This document shows positions 38,914-48,384 of a stretch of 64,000 bases of DNA, in pieces. Location: contig JAJTEK010000016.1 in the NCBI GenBank assembly GCA_021299695.1, positions 1 through 64,000 of the forward strand, read 5' to 3'. Each line of letters begins with the position of its first letter. Position 1 is the first letter of the stretch. Both the position numbers and the translations under genes were made by a program. Source of the DNA: Pirellula sp. (GTDB taxonomy: Bacteria > Planctomycetota > Planctomycetia > Pirellulales > Pirellulaceae). Below the pieces are notes generated by a model. That model did no database searches. It had not been told where the DNA came from and saw nothing but the letters and a program-made list of their open reading frames with translations.

Positions 38914-40059
38914 TTAATTGAAAGCGATCGGGAGATTGAAATCGCCGTCCAAATCGCGCCACACCGAGTGGATGTGGTTGGCCTGTGTGCCTTGAGGATC
39001 GGTTTGGTAATTGCAAAGTTCGGCGATGAAACTCGGTCCTTGGAGTCGGATGAAGTGTTGTTCCTTCGGATCGATCCCACCGGCCCAGCCGAAGTGGATT
39101 TGATCCATGCCTGCTCGATCGACGATTTGCCATCGTTCTTGGGCAACGGCTTGGGGCATCGTTGAGAAGTATGCATCGATGATCGCTTTGAGCTTTCCTT
39201 TTTGCTCGGCTTGCAGACTGCTGGCTGGGATGCCTACGGGTTTTTCGAGTTTGGGCTGTGGCTCGCCAGCCCATTGGATGTCGGCTGGGCATTCGGCGTC
39301 GAAGACCGCGAGGGTGCGTTGGGAATCGCTCAAGCTCTTGAGGAGTTCGTAGGAAGCTTGTTCCTCGGGCAGGAGCAGTCGTGTACCCGAGGTGTACTTG
39401 GTCTTTGCTCCGTCTCGGAGTGGATCTGGGGTTTCGAAATCGCGGAGCAATCGAGCGGGATTGACTCCGAAGAATTGAGGGGTCGAATCGACGATTCGGT
39501 CGCCTTGGTAGGTCATGTTGATCGATAGGTGGTGTCCCTCGACGCTCACTCCCCAATCGGCGTTGGCTTCGGGATTTCCGTAGATGGCGACATAGTATTT
39601 TCGGTAGTCGCGTCGTTTGGCCTGCGCGGGGCCTTCGAGCTCCAGGAGGATGGCTTCGTAGGCCATGATATCGACGGCGCGTCGGAAGCCTGATTCGCTC
39701 AGGACCGCCGCGAGGAGTCCGAGGGCGGCTTGGCGCTGCGGTTCGGTCATTTCTCGCAATGGGAGTCCTTTGCGGGTCTCCATGGGGATGAAGTGCCACT
39801 CGGATCGTTTCTGGTCTTTGAAATCGATTTGAGCCAGGGCTCGTTGTTCGTTGGATAACGTGGCTAGGAAGCCTTGGGCCGTTTGGCGAGCGGCCAAGAC
39901 AGGGTACATGGCCAAGAGGGCACGGGAGGACAATGCAACGATGCTTGAGCTGGCCGCACAAGCTGCTGCTGAGCGGATGAGGAACTCTCGGCGCGAGCCG
40001 TTGGTACAGTGGGGATGGTTGTTGGGACCGGATGGATTGGAAGGGGTTGGGAAAACCAT
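38914..40059 (-). CDS. DUF3500 family protein with Tat-like signal
   Basis: SRREFLIRSAAA leader; HFGWAGGIDPKEQHFIRLQGPSFIAELCNYQTDPQGTQANHIHSVWRDLDGDF. Confidence 0.85.
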   Translation of the reverse strand: MVFPTPSNPSGPNNHPHCTNGSRREFLIRSAAACAASSSIVALSSRALLAMYPVLAARQTAQGFLATLSNEQRALAQIDFKDQKRSEWHFIPMETRKGLPLREMTEPQRQAALGLLAAVLSESGFRRAVDIMAYEAILLELEGPAQAKRRDYRKYYVAIYGNPEANADWGVSVEGHHLSINMTYQGDRIVDSTPQFFGVNPARLLRDFETPDPLRDGAKTKYTSGTRLLLPEEQASYELLKSLSDSQRTLAVFDAECPADIQWAGEPQPKLEKPVGIPASSLQAEQKGKLKAIIDAYFSTMPQAVAQERWQIVDRAGMDQIHFGWAGGIDPKEQHFIRLQGPSFIAELCNYQTDPQGTQANHIHSVWRDLDGDFNLPIAFN

Positions 40060-40267
40060 GAGGATGACTCGCGCAGAAGGGGGATTGGGGTAGGGAGGGG
40101 GCCGGATTTCGATTGGATCGACGCGGCGTAAACGAAACGGCGGTCCAGTGGAAATGCAGGCGACTGAGTCTTTGGATTATGATCGAAAGTCCTGGCAGAC
40201 CAAACCCCAAGAAGGACTCGGGGGGCGAATAAGGCTTGATCTGGGGCGAATTTATCTCAAAGAGGTT

Positions 40268-41650
40268 TTAGCCCATTTGGGTTTCGAACCCGCGTCTTGC
40301 TTGGCGCGTGAGCAACGATTCGGCTTGGGGGTCCCCGAGAATCGACTCAGTCTGGGGATTCCAGGTGATCTTTCGGTTCAGTCTCGCGGCGATCCCTGCG
40401 AGGTGGCAAGTCGAGAGGGCTCGATGGTGGCTATGCACGTCCGAGATCGGCTCGACACGATCCCTGGCGGCTTCGAAGAAGTTTCGGAAGTGGTCGACCA
40501 GAGGTCGGATTTTGTAAGCGGCTTGGAGTGCACCGCTGGGCAATGGGTTGTCTTTTAGGTCGTCGACAGCTTTGCCAGCAATCCGTCCGCGGTTGACGAA
40601 CAGACGGCCCTCGGTACCTTCGAACAGGATTCCATTGTCACCGTCGTGTCGGATTTCGATTTCGGCTCCATCGGCGAATTTGGCGCGGAGGAGAAACTCC
40701 GTCGCGGTGTTGTATCGGCTCGGATCGGTAGGAAACCCGTCGCGGAACTCGACAGGATGCTTGATCATCTCGGGTAGGATTTCGACGGGTCCGGTGTCGG
40801 TTTTCCCCATTCCCCAGGTTGCGATATCGACGTGATGGGCGCCCCAATCGGTCAGTTTCCCGCCCGAGTATTCGTACCACCATCGGAATTCGTAGTGGCA
40901 GCGCGACCAGCTTTTCGTCTCGCCGTTATCCCCGGGGAGGAATCGAAAGGGGGCTTCGGCCACCGGTCCTTGCCACAGGTTCCAGTCGAGTCCTTTTGGG
41001 GGTTGTGCCAAGGGGATTTCGGGGCTGGTGGGTGCTCCGCCGATATGGCATGTCGCTTTTTGTATTTTTCCGATACGGCCTTGTTGGAGCAATGCGATGG
41101 CTTGGACAAACTGCCCGCCGGATCGTTGTTGGGTCCCGATCTGGACGATTCGTCCAGTTTTTTTGCAGACCTCACAGATTGCTCGGCCTTCGGGGACCGT
41201 CAGGGTCATCGGTTTCTCGCAGTAAACATCCTTGCCGGCGAGCATCGCCTCGATAAGAATTTTCGCATGCCAGTGGTCTGGGGTCGAGATATGGACGATG
41301 TCGATTTTTGGATCGTCCAAGATGGCTCGATAGTCTGAGGTTGCTTTAGGTTCTTGTCCGGTCCATTCCTTGACGAGCCCGGCGGCTAGTTGCATGCGGT
41401 TCGAATCGGCATCGCAGACGCTTACGTAATCGCTGTACTTGCGAAAATCGGGAGCAGAGCCGTAGGGTCCGGTGGCCCCGGTGGCTTTTTGGCACCATCG
41501 GCTTCCGGTCCCGATCGCCGCGACGCGAGGTCGATCGTTGGCTTGGGAGAACCCGGCGGCTCGCCCGGTGCGTTGGAGGATCGCAGTTCCTAGTGCAGCG
41601 CTGTAGGAAGACTGTAGAAAGCGACGTCGGTGCAGTGTCTTGTTTTGCAT
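40268..41650 (-). CDS. Gfo/Idh/MocA family oxidoreductase, Tat signal
   Basis: RRRFLQSS leader; VHISTPDHWHAKILIEAMLAGKDVYCEKPMTLTVPEGRAI. Confidence 0.92.
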   Translation of the reverse strand: MQNKTLHRRRFLQSSYSAALGTAILQRTGRAAGFSQANDRPRVAAIGTGSRWCQKATGATGPYGSAPDFRKYSDYVSVCDADSNRMQLAAGLVKEWTGQEPKATSDYRAILDDPKIDIVHISTPDHWHAKILIEAMLAGKDVYCEKPMTLTVPEGRAICEVCKKTGRIVQIGTQQRSGGQFVQAIALLQQGRIGKIQKATCHIGGAPTSPEIPLAQPPKGLDWNLWQGPVAEAPFRFLPGDNGETKSWSRCHYEFRWWYEYSGGKLTDWGAHHVDIATWGMGKTDTGPVEILPEMIKHPVEFRDGFPTDPSRYNTATEFLLRAKFADGAEIEIRHDGDNGILFEGTEGRLFVNRGRIAGKAVDDLKDNPLPSGALQAAYKIRPLVDHFRNFFEAARDRVEPISDVHSHHRALSTCHLAGIAARLNRKITWNPQTESILGDPQAESLLTRQARRGFETQMG

Positions 41651-41837
41651 GGAAGTTGGCGTAGGTGGGCCTAGGAAATAAGTGAGCTTGTCGATCTGGA
41701 GCGGCAGTCGCAGGGTTGTTCAATATAGTCGGTCGGATGGTTCGCGCCGAGCGATTTGCGAAATGCTATGATGCTCTCGGTGGATCGACGAATAGGAACT
41801 TAAAGTAAGTCCAACGAATTATTCTGGTGAACAGACT

Positions 41838-43061
41838 ATGAAACACAAAATCGCTGCTGGTTTTCCGACGGTACTGATGCTCTTGAGTGGAATTGTGCCA
41901 ATGTTCTGCGAGCGGCCTAGCCTTGCGCAAGAGCCCACAGTGAGCTGGAGAAAGCACGCGATCAATCCGTTTTCGCCCTACGAAGCCGTCGGCGTGGCGG
42001 ACTTCAACAAGGACGGGAAGCTCGATGTGTTTTCCGGGGATACGTGGTACGCGGCTCCTGATTGGGAGCCCCACAAAGTCCGCGAAATCGCACGCGTCAA
42101 TTCCCACTATCATGAGGATTTTGCCGATGCACCCTTGGATGTCAACGGCGACGGAAATATCGATATCGTTACGTGCGCTTACTTCTCGAACAAGATCGCT
42201 TGGCTGGAGCATCCCGGCGATGCGACGAAGCCTTGGACCGAGCACTTGATCGACAAGCCCGGATCGATGGAAACGGCTTATTTGGTCGATCTGCATCAGA
42301 ATGCCAAACCGGTTTTTTTGCCGAACGTCGGGGGAAGAGTTCTGTACTATGAGCTGTCCGGGCAAAAGCCAACGGTCGAGTGGAAGCCTCGGGTGATCGC
42401 ATCCCAAGGGGGTGGCCACGGGCTAGGTCATGGCGATATCAATCGCGATGGCCGTATCGACGTGATCACTCCACAAGGATGGTATGAGCAACCGGCGATG
42501 TCCGAGGGGGCTTGGGAGTTGCACCCTGAGTTCCAATTGGGTGCTGCGAGTATCGAGATACTCGGTCATGACTTCGATGGAGACGGGGATACCGACATCG
42601 TCTGGGGCATGGGCCATGGCTTCGGACTTTATTGGCTCCGACAATCCAACGTCGATGGCAAAAGGGTCTGGACCAAAGAGGTGATCGATACGAGTTTTTC
42701 TCAGGTCCACGCGCTGCATTTGGGGGACTTTGATGGCGATGGTCAGTTGGAGTTTGTCACTGGCAAGCGGATCTATGCGCATGAAGGGGAAGACGGAGCG
42801 ACCGATGCACCTTGCATCTACCTGTTTGATTACGACCGGGCTGGTTCGAAGTGGATCAGGAGCACTGTGCATCTGGGTGAACCTGCTGCTGCCGCGCCGT
42901 TGGATCCGGACAAACGGGATGGACTTAAGGACTTTCGGTCCGGTTCGGCCGGTACAGGTTTGCAGATGGCGATTCGGGATATGGACAACGATGGCGATCT
43001 CGATATTGTCGCGCCGGGCAAGTCCGGATTGTATTGGTTTGAGAATTTGAAGAGTCGTTGA
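41838..43061 (+). CDS. FG-GAP/VCBS repeat secreted protein
   Basis: VADFNKDGKLDVFSGDTW, DVNGDGNIDIVT, DFDGDGDTDIVWG, DNDGDLDIVAPGKSGLYWFEN. Confidence 0.92.
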   Translation: MKHKIAAGFPTVLMLLSGIVPMFCERPSLAQEPTVSWRKHAINPFSPYEAVGVADFNKDGKLDVFSGDTWYAAPDWEPHKVREIARVNSHYHEDFADAPLDVNGDGNIDIVTCAYFSNKIAWLEHPGDATKPWTEHLIDKPGSMETAYLVDLHQNAKPVFLPNVGGRVLYYELSGQKPTVEWKPRVIASQGGGHGLGHGDINRDGRIDVITPQGWYEQPAMSEGAWELHPEFQLGAASIEILGHDFDGDGDTDIVWGMGHGFGLYWLRQSNVDGKRVWTKEVIDTSFSQVHALHLGDFDGDGQLEFVTGKRIYAHEGEDGATDAPCIYLFDYDRAGSKWIRSTVHLGEPAAAAPLDPDKRDGLKDFRSGSAGTGLQMAIRDMDNDGDLDIVAPGKSGLYWFENLKSR

Positions 43062-44531
43062 ACACCGACCGTTGGCTTTTGAAGTTGCGCTGTTTTGGCT
43101 TTTATCGGACTCGTACTCGTACTCAATGAAATGGTACTCGTACTCGATGCCGTATCTTCGAGTACGAGGACGAGTACTGCTAACGCGGAGTACGAGTACG
43201 AAAAGGCAGGGAAAAGATCGATTGTTGAGTCTTGGGTCGACGTGGGTTTGGTAGGCTTCACCGAGGTCCGATTCAGTAAGACCGCGTGATCCTCCGACGC
43301 ACTCGGTGACGTTCTCGCCGGTGAGTTCCAGGTGGGCTCCGCCGAGGCTCGAACCGCATGCGTGGTGGATTCCAAACGAGAGTCTCAGTTCGTCGACGAT
43401 GTCGTCGAATCGCCGAGTCTTGCGCCCGTGCTGAGTTCCGATAGTGTTCCCGTGCATGGGGTCGCACACCCAGAGGACTAGGCACTGCGCTTTGCGCACC
43501 GCTTCGATGATGGGGGGCAATTTTGATTCGATCTTTTGCCTGCCCATGCGATGGATCAAGGTCAATCGTCCGGGCTCGTTATCGGGATTCAAATGTTTGA
43601 CCAAGTCGACGACTTCTTCGGGCGAGGCGCTCGGTCCGATTTTAAGCCCGATGGGATTTCGAATCCCGCGGAAGTACTCGATATGGGCACCGGTGAGCAA
43701 ACGGGTTCGTTCCCCGATCCAGGGCATGTGGGTTCCCATGTTGTAGTGACCGACTCCACGAACACTGGCGCGGGTCAAGGCGGCTTCGTAGGGTAGAAGC
43801 AGGGCTTCGTGGGAGGTGAAGAAATCGACGCGTTTGAGTTCGTTGACCGTTCGGCCTCCGAGGATCGACTCCATGAATCGCAGTGCGGAGCCTAGGGAGT
43901 CGACCAATTCGCGGTAGCGTTTGGCGACGTCCCCTTTGACTTCGTTGACGAACAGTAGATTCCAGTTCTCTGGATGGTGCAGATCGGCAAATCCACCTTC
44001 GCTCAGCGCGCGGATGAAGTTCAAGGTGGCGGCAGATCGTTCGTAACCGCGGATCAAGCGGATGGGGTCAGGACGACGGGATTGGGGTTCGAAGGGATAG
44101 CCGTTGACGATGTCTCCTCGATAGCACGGCAGAGTCAGGCCATCGACCGTTTCGGTATCGCTCGAGCGGGGTTTGGCGTACTGGCCTGCAATCCTTCCGA
44201 CCCGGATGATCTGTTTGCGGGAGGCAAAGACGATCACCAAGCTCATTTGCAAAAGGAGTTTGAGTTTGCTGGCGATTTGTTCGGTTTGGCATTGTTCGAA
44301 CGACTCGGCGCAATCCCCGCCTTGGAGCATCCAAGCTTCCCCGCGTTGGGCGGCAGCCAAGCGATCTTTGAGGTGATCGACTTCCCAACTTGTGACCAAA
44401 GGAGGGAGCTTTTGGAGTTCTTCGACGGCCTTTTGGAGTTCGTTTGGGTCTGGGTAGTTGGGTTGTTGAGCGGCCGGGAATTGCTTCCAGGAGTCGGGGG
44501 TCCACGATGGGTTCATACGATCTATCGCCAA
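42423..44531 (-). CDS. Class II 3-deoxy-7-phosphoheptulonate (DAHP) synthase with aberrant C-terminal readthrough extension
   Basis: MNPSWTPDSWKQFPAAQQPNYPD...MLQGGDCAESF...HIEYFRGIRNPIGLKIGPSASPEEV...GENVTECVGGSRGLTESDLGEAYQTHVDPRLN then unrelated sequence. Confidence 0.85.
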   Translation of the reverse strand: MAIDRMNPSWTPDSWKQFPAAQQPNYPDPNELQKAVEELQKLPPLVTSWEVDHLKDRLAAAQRGEAWMLQGGDCAESFEQCQTEQIASKLKLLLQMSLVIVFASRKQIIRVGRIAGQYAKPRSSDTETVDGLTLPCYRGDIVNGYPFEPQSRRPDPIRLIRGYERSAATLNFIRALSEGGFADLHHPENWNLLFVNEVKGDVAKRYRELVDSLGSALRFMESILGGRTVNELKRVDFFTSHEALLLPYEAALTRASVRGVGHYNMGTHMPWIGERTRLLTGAHIEYFRGIRNPIGLKIGPSASPEEVVDLVKHLNPDNEPGRLTLIHRMGRQKIESKLPPIIEAVRKAQCLVLWVCDPMHGNTIGTQHGRKTRRFDDIVDELRLSFGIHHACGSSLGGAHLELTGENVTECVGGSRGLTESDLGEAYQTHVDPRLNNRSFPCLFVLVLRVSSTRPRTRRYGIEYEYHFIEYEYESDKSQNSATSKANGRCSTTLQILKPIQSGLARRDNIEIAIVVHIPNRHLQTCTGRTGPKVLKSIPFVRIQRRGSSRFTQMHSAPDPLRTSPVVIKQVDARCIGRSVFPFMRIDPLASDKLQLTIAIKVPQMQRVDLRKTRIDHLFGPDPFAIDVGLSEPIKSEAMAHAPDDVGIPVSIEVMTEYLDTRSTQLELRVQLPSPLGHRRLLIPSLWSDHVDTAIAIDIAMT
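43100..43205. repeat. GTACTCGTACTC / GAGTACGAGTAC simple and inverted repeat tract
   Basis: Direct reading: tcgtactcgtactcaatgaaatggtactcgtactcgatgccgtatcttcgagtacgaggacgagtactgctaacgcggagtacgagtacg. Confidence 0.85.
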
Positions 44532-44631
44532 AAAGTAGGGTGGCTAGACCTAGCAGGAGTGGGTTCTCGTGCTGGGGCATGCCTCATGAAGTGCAAAAGG
44601 ATAAACACCGAAGCGGGTTTTGCAGAGAGAC

Positions 44632-46245
44632 TTAGTACCCTCCGGGGGTCGAAAAATCGTTCGCTCCGGGAGAAAAATCGTTATGGAATTCAGCCGCCTT
44701 ATTGAGGAACCGGGTGTAGTTCTTTTCCCAGACCAGTTCGACATCGCCGATCGGTCCGTTTCGCTGTTTGGCGATGATGATTTGGGCTTGTCCTGCAAAT
44801 TCGACTGCTTTGTCGGGTTTGTGGTAGTACTCTTCGCGGTGGATGAACATGACGACGTCGGCGTCTTGTTCGATCGCACCGGACTCACGGAGGTGGCTAA
44901 GCCGAGGTCGGTGGTCTTTGGAGTCCTCGGCTTGGCGGTTCAACTGCGAGAGGCAAAGCACGGGAACGCTTTGTTCGCGGGCGAGCATTTTGAGTCGTCG
45001 GGCAATTTTGGCGACCTGTTCTTGACGGGGGTCTTTGGAGTTGTCTGGGTCGATCAGCTGCAGGTAATCGATGACGATCAGGCCGAGTTTTTTCCCGCTC
45101 TTTTGGCTTTCCATTTTGGAAATTCGGCGTGCGACGGCTGCGATCTCGCTGACGGTCCGACTTGGGGAGTCGTCGATGAACAGGGGAGCGACGGAGATAT
45201 CGGCGGCGTTTTTGATCAGTCGCTGCTGTTCTTCATGGGTGATTGTGCCGACCCGCATTCGTGAGCCGTTGACTCTGGCGATCGAGCATAAAAGTCGGTC
45301 GACCAGTTCGATCGAGTTCATTTCGAGGCTAACGAAGAGAGTCGGGGCTTCTTCCTTCATCGCGACTTGCTCGGCGATGTTCATGGCGAAGGCTGTCTTT
45401 CCCATACTGGGCCGGGCGGCCAGGATGATCAGCTCCCCGTTGTGTAGACCGCCTGTCATGGTGTCGAAGTCTCGGAAGTGGGTCATGACCCCGGAGGCCA
45501 ATTGTTCGCCCTGCATGCGCGAATCGATCCGTTCGAGCGATTCCTTGAGGATCGCTGAGACGCTCTGGGCTTGGTTGGAGTTGCGGTCGTCCTGGATCTG
45601 AAAAATCGCTTGTTCGGCTCCCGCCATCAGGTCCTTGGGGTCGACCGTCTGGTCGTAAGCGTCCTGAAGGATCTTGGTCGAAGCGTCGATCAGGCGTCGG
45701 ACGATCGCTTTGGATTGGACGATCTCGGCGTAGTAGACAGCGTGTGCGGCATTTGGGATGCTGTGGGCCAAGTCGGCCAGGTAGGGTGCACCGCCGATCA
45801 GATCGAATTCGTCGGTGGATTTGAGCTGATTGACCAGCAGCGCGATATCGATCCGTTTGCCCGAATCGTAGAGCCCCGACATGGCTTGGAATAGAATGCG
45901 GTGGGCATCTTCGTAGAAATCGTCTGGCCGGAGAATGAGCGTCAACTCGTTGAGGGTATCGGAGTTAAGCAGCACGCATCCCAAGACGGCTTTTTCTGCA
46001 GTCAGATCGTAGGGGGGGGCTCGGTTGATCACCGAAGAACCATCGGAGGATAACGATTTGCGACGTTTTCGGTTCCCGTCGTCTCGATTGCCTCGATTCT
46101 CAGTGCTCACGATCGACCGCTCCGTCTTGAGTTGCTCCGTACCGGGCCCTGTTACCGGTTTTGTTTGCCGACCGAGAATTTTACCGCAGTTCGAATCGAG
46201 TGAAATCCAAAGAGCAGATTTTGTAGGTCGGATCCTTGAGGACAC
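44632..46245 (-). CDS. dnaB: Replicative DNA helicase DnaB
   Basis: PYDLTAEKAVLGCVLLN...LIILAARPSMGKTAFAMNIAEQVA...VIDYLQLI...LSQLNRQAE...LRESGAIEQDADVVMFIHREEYY. Confidence 0.95.
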   Translation of the reverse strand: MSSRIRPTKSALWISLDSNCGKILGRQTKPVTGPGTEQLKTERSIVSTENRGNRDDGNRKRRKSLSSDGSSVINRAPPYDLTAEKAVLGCVLLNSDTLNELTLILRPDDFYEDAHRILFQAMSGLYDSGKRIDIALLVNQLKSTDEFDLIGGAPYLADLAHSIPNAAHAVYYAEIVQSKAIVRRLIDASTKILQDAYDQTVDPKDLMAGAEQAIFQIQDDRNSNQAQSVSAILKESLERIDSRMQGEQLASGVMTHFRDFDTMTGGLHNGELIILAARPSMGKTAFAMNIAEQVAMKEEAPTLFVSLEMNSIELVDRLLCSIARVNGSRMRVGTITHEEQQRLIKNAADISVAPLFIDDSPSRTVSEIAAVARRISKMESQKSGKKLGLIVIDYLQLIDPDNSKDPRQEQVAKIARRLKMLAREQSVPVLCLSQLNRQAEDSKDHRPRLSHLRESGAIEQDADVVMFIHREEYYHKPDKAVEFAGQAQIIIAKQRNGPIGDVELVWEKNYTRFLNKAAEFHNDFSPGANDFSTPGGY

Positions 46246-46327
46246 ACAATACCCGCAGTCCCTTTCGTTTGGCCCGGTTTTTTCGGGCTACGGTTTTGGA
46301 CTTGCGGGGGATCTGCAAATCGTGGGC

Positions 46328-47911
46328 TCAGGGAGCACCGAAGGGATCGTCGTTGCCCGAGGGCTTTGGAGCCGAGGAGGGGGCACCGAAAATATCGTCG
46401 TCGCTCGCGGCGGGATTGACCGCAGGTTTAGACGGCGTATTGGAGGGAGCGTTTGAAGACGGCTTGGACCCGTCTTGCGATTTTTTAGGTGGATTGAAAA
46501 CTGTAGGCTGCACCGCTCCGACCTCACGCAAGCAGCTTATATGTCCGTCTTTGGTCGCTACAAACAAACGGTCGGTTACGCTGTTGGGGATGGCCAAGTC
46601 GATGATCCCTGAGCTGTTCGCATCGACTTGGCCGTCGGCGATCCGGATACGGCTCAAGGAGCCGCGATCATTTTGAACGTAGAGGTGTTCTTTGCCGGCG
46701 CCTAGGATCTGTTCGACGTGGCCGACATAACTACCCCAAATTTGGACTCCTGTAGCAAGATCTAGGGCCACCAAGCGGCCGTCGTCGGAAAGGACAAAAA
46801 CGTGTTTGGAGTCGACAACGGGAGTGCGATTGGTGGGCATCGCAAGGTTCACTCGCCAGAGGTAGGAACCGGTCCTGGCGGTCGTCGCGTGGATCACCGT
46901 GCCGTACATGCTGGTGAAAACAAATCCTTTGGCCGTGGCGATAGGTTTGCTATCCATCGGTTCTTCGACATTGACCCGCGACCAGAGCTTAGGGACGTTT
47001 TCGTTATGGACTAGAAACAGGGCGGTTTTGGAGGTCCAGGCCATGAAGTCGCGGTCGGCGGAGATGGAGAGTCCTCGGCGATTCTCCGCGCCGGCGCGGA
47101 GAACTACCGGAGCGATGACGGGATTCCCGACGTTGTAGCCCACGAGTCGACCTTCGGTCGACGGGACGATAATTCTCGATTCGAGGGAGGAGGGGGCCCC
47201 GACAGGCGTAAATGCAAGCCGACCTGAGTTGATCATATTGCCGGTCTTGAGGTCCATTGCATAGAACGCATTGCCGTTGACGACCGTGACGAAGTCGTCG
47301 GAGACTCCGGGTCCGTAGATAGGCAGGTCGCCCCGGGGAACGGAACTTTGCCAGAGCATCTCACCGGTCTCGCCGTCGATCGCCGTGACGACTCCGTTGC
47401 TCGCCGCGCCGATGACAAAGGTAACCGGTTGGCTGAAGGTTTTGACGGTCGCCTGTTTTCCGATCGTCGCGTAGGTTTTGACGAGTTTTTGAGCTTGTGC
47501 CTTGGCACCTTCTAAGCCCAGCAGAGGGACCTCGCCGGTGGACTTGCCCTCCAAGATCCGTTTTTCTAAGGCATCGCGGTCGACTCGGCGCGCATCGATC
47601 CTTTCGATCAGTCGGTTCCCTACGAAGACATCGACATACTCTCGGCGTTCGCTCGAATGAGGCCAGACGACCAAGCTATCGGCGCCTTGGACGAGCCCAG
47701 CTCCGCCAATGCTATTTTCCCACATGAGCTCCAAGCCCAGGGGGGCTAGATCCCGCTGGTTGATTTGGGCTCCGAGGTTCCCGGAGAGTCCAAGGAACGT
47801 AGCGAGGGCCAGCCCACAGAGCGTCTGGCTTGAAGTCCAACGGTTCGAAAAAAAACGGCTGGCACTCCAACGGCTGGTGTTGCAGTGATCGGATTGGCTT
47901 TGGTGCATCAT
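46328..47911 (-). CDS. PQQ-like beta-propeller repeat protein
   Basis: GVVTAIDGETGEMLWQSSVPRGDLP, GRLVALDLATGVQIWGS repeats. Confidence 0.88.
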   Translation of the reverse strand: MMHQSQSDHCNTSRWSASRFFSNRWTSSQTLCGLALATFLGLSGNLGAQINQRDLAPLGLELMWENSIGGAGLVQGADSLVVWPHSSERREYVDVFVGNRLIERIDARRVDRDALEKRILEGKSTGEVPLLGLEGAKAQAQKLVKTYATIGKQATVKTFSQPVTFVIGAASNGVVTAIDGETGEMLWQSSVPRGDLPIYGPGVSDDFVTVVNGNAFYAMDLKTGNMINSGRLAFTPVGAPSSLESRIIVPSTEGRLVGYNVGNPVIAPVVLRAGAENRRGLSISADRDFMAWTSKTALFLVHNENVPKLWSRVNVEEPMDSKPIATAKGFVFTSMYGTVIHATTARTGSYLWRVNLAMPTNRTPVVDSKHVFVLSDDGRLVALDLATGVQIWGSYVGHVEQILGAGKEHLYVQNDRGSLSRIRIADGQVDANSSGIIDLAIPNSVTDRLFVATKDGHISCLREVGAVQPTVFNPPKKSQDGSKPSSNAPSNTPSKPAVNPAASDDDIFGAPSSAPKPSGNDDPFGAP

Positions 47912-48384
47912 TCTTGGACTCTGCTCCGCGAACGGATAAGGGATAGATCAGCGTGTATCATCGTACTTAAAGGTGTCCAAAATGCGAGTTTTTTCCGGTC
48001 GTCTGTAGTTTCGCGTCCAAGCTGCGGCAATTATTCGGGCAAATCGACTTGCGACTGCCCGGTTCGACACATTTGGCGAGTTTCCTGCAACCGACAAGTT
48101 TTCCGCAACCGTTCTTTTTTTTGAGGAAACCTCGGCGGTCGATCCTCGGGGGATCGGTGGGCAATCCGCCAAGTCTGGTTAATCCAAACGATCGGTGCAA
48201 TCCGATCCAATCGGACAATCCGCAACTTCCAAGAGACCTAGACCCCGAAACCCGCTTAATTGGCATCCAAATCGGAAAAATCCAAACTTAACGACAGAAA
48301 ATTTGACGCTTGGAGCATCCGTGTTTACGATCTAGAGACGGATTCGTAAGAGTTTTCAACGTAGTCGGGCAAACGAGGCAGTTC

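Noticed and set aside
38380-39165. 261-aa plus-strand ORF
   Set aside because: Antisense shadow of mgtE and the DUF3500 gene; amino-acid pattern mirrors the coding strand
38885-40210. 441-aa minus-strand ORF
   Set aside because: Alternate-frame shadow of the DUF3500 gene (38914-40059), Arg/Pro/Ser-rich, no recognisable motifs
43100-43205. GTACTC repeats as a CRISPR array
   Set aside because: Units are very short, in both orientations, with no uniform spacers and no cas genes
44620-45264. 214-aa plus-strand ORF
   Set aside because: Antisense to dnaB
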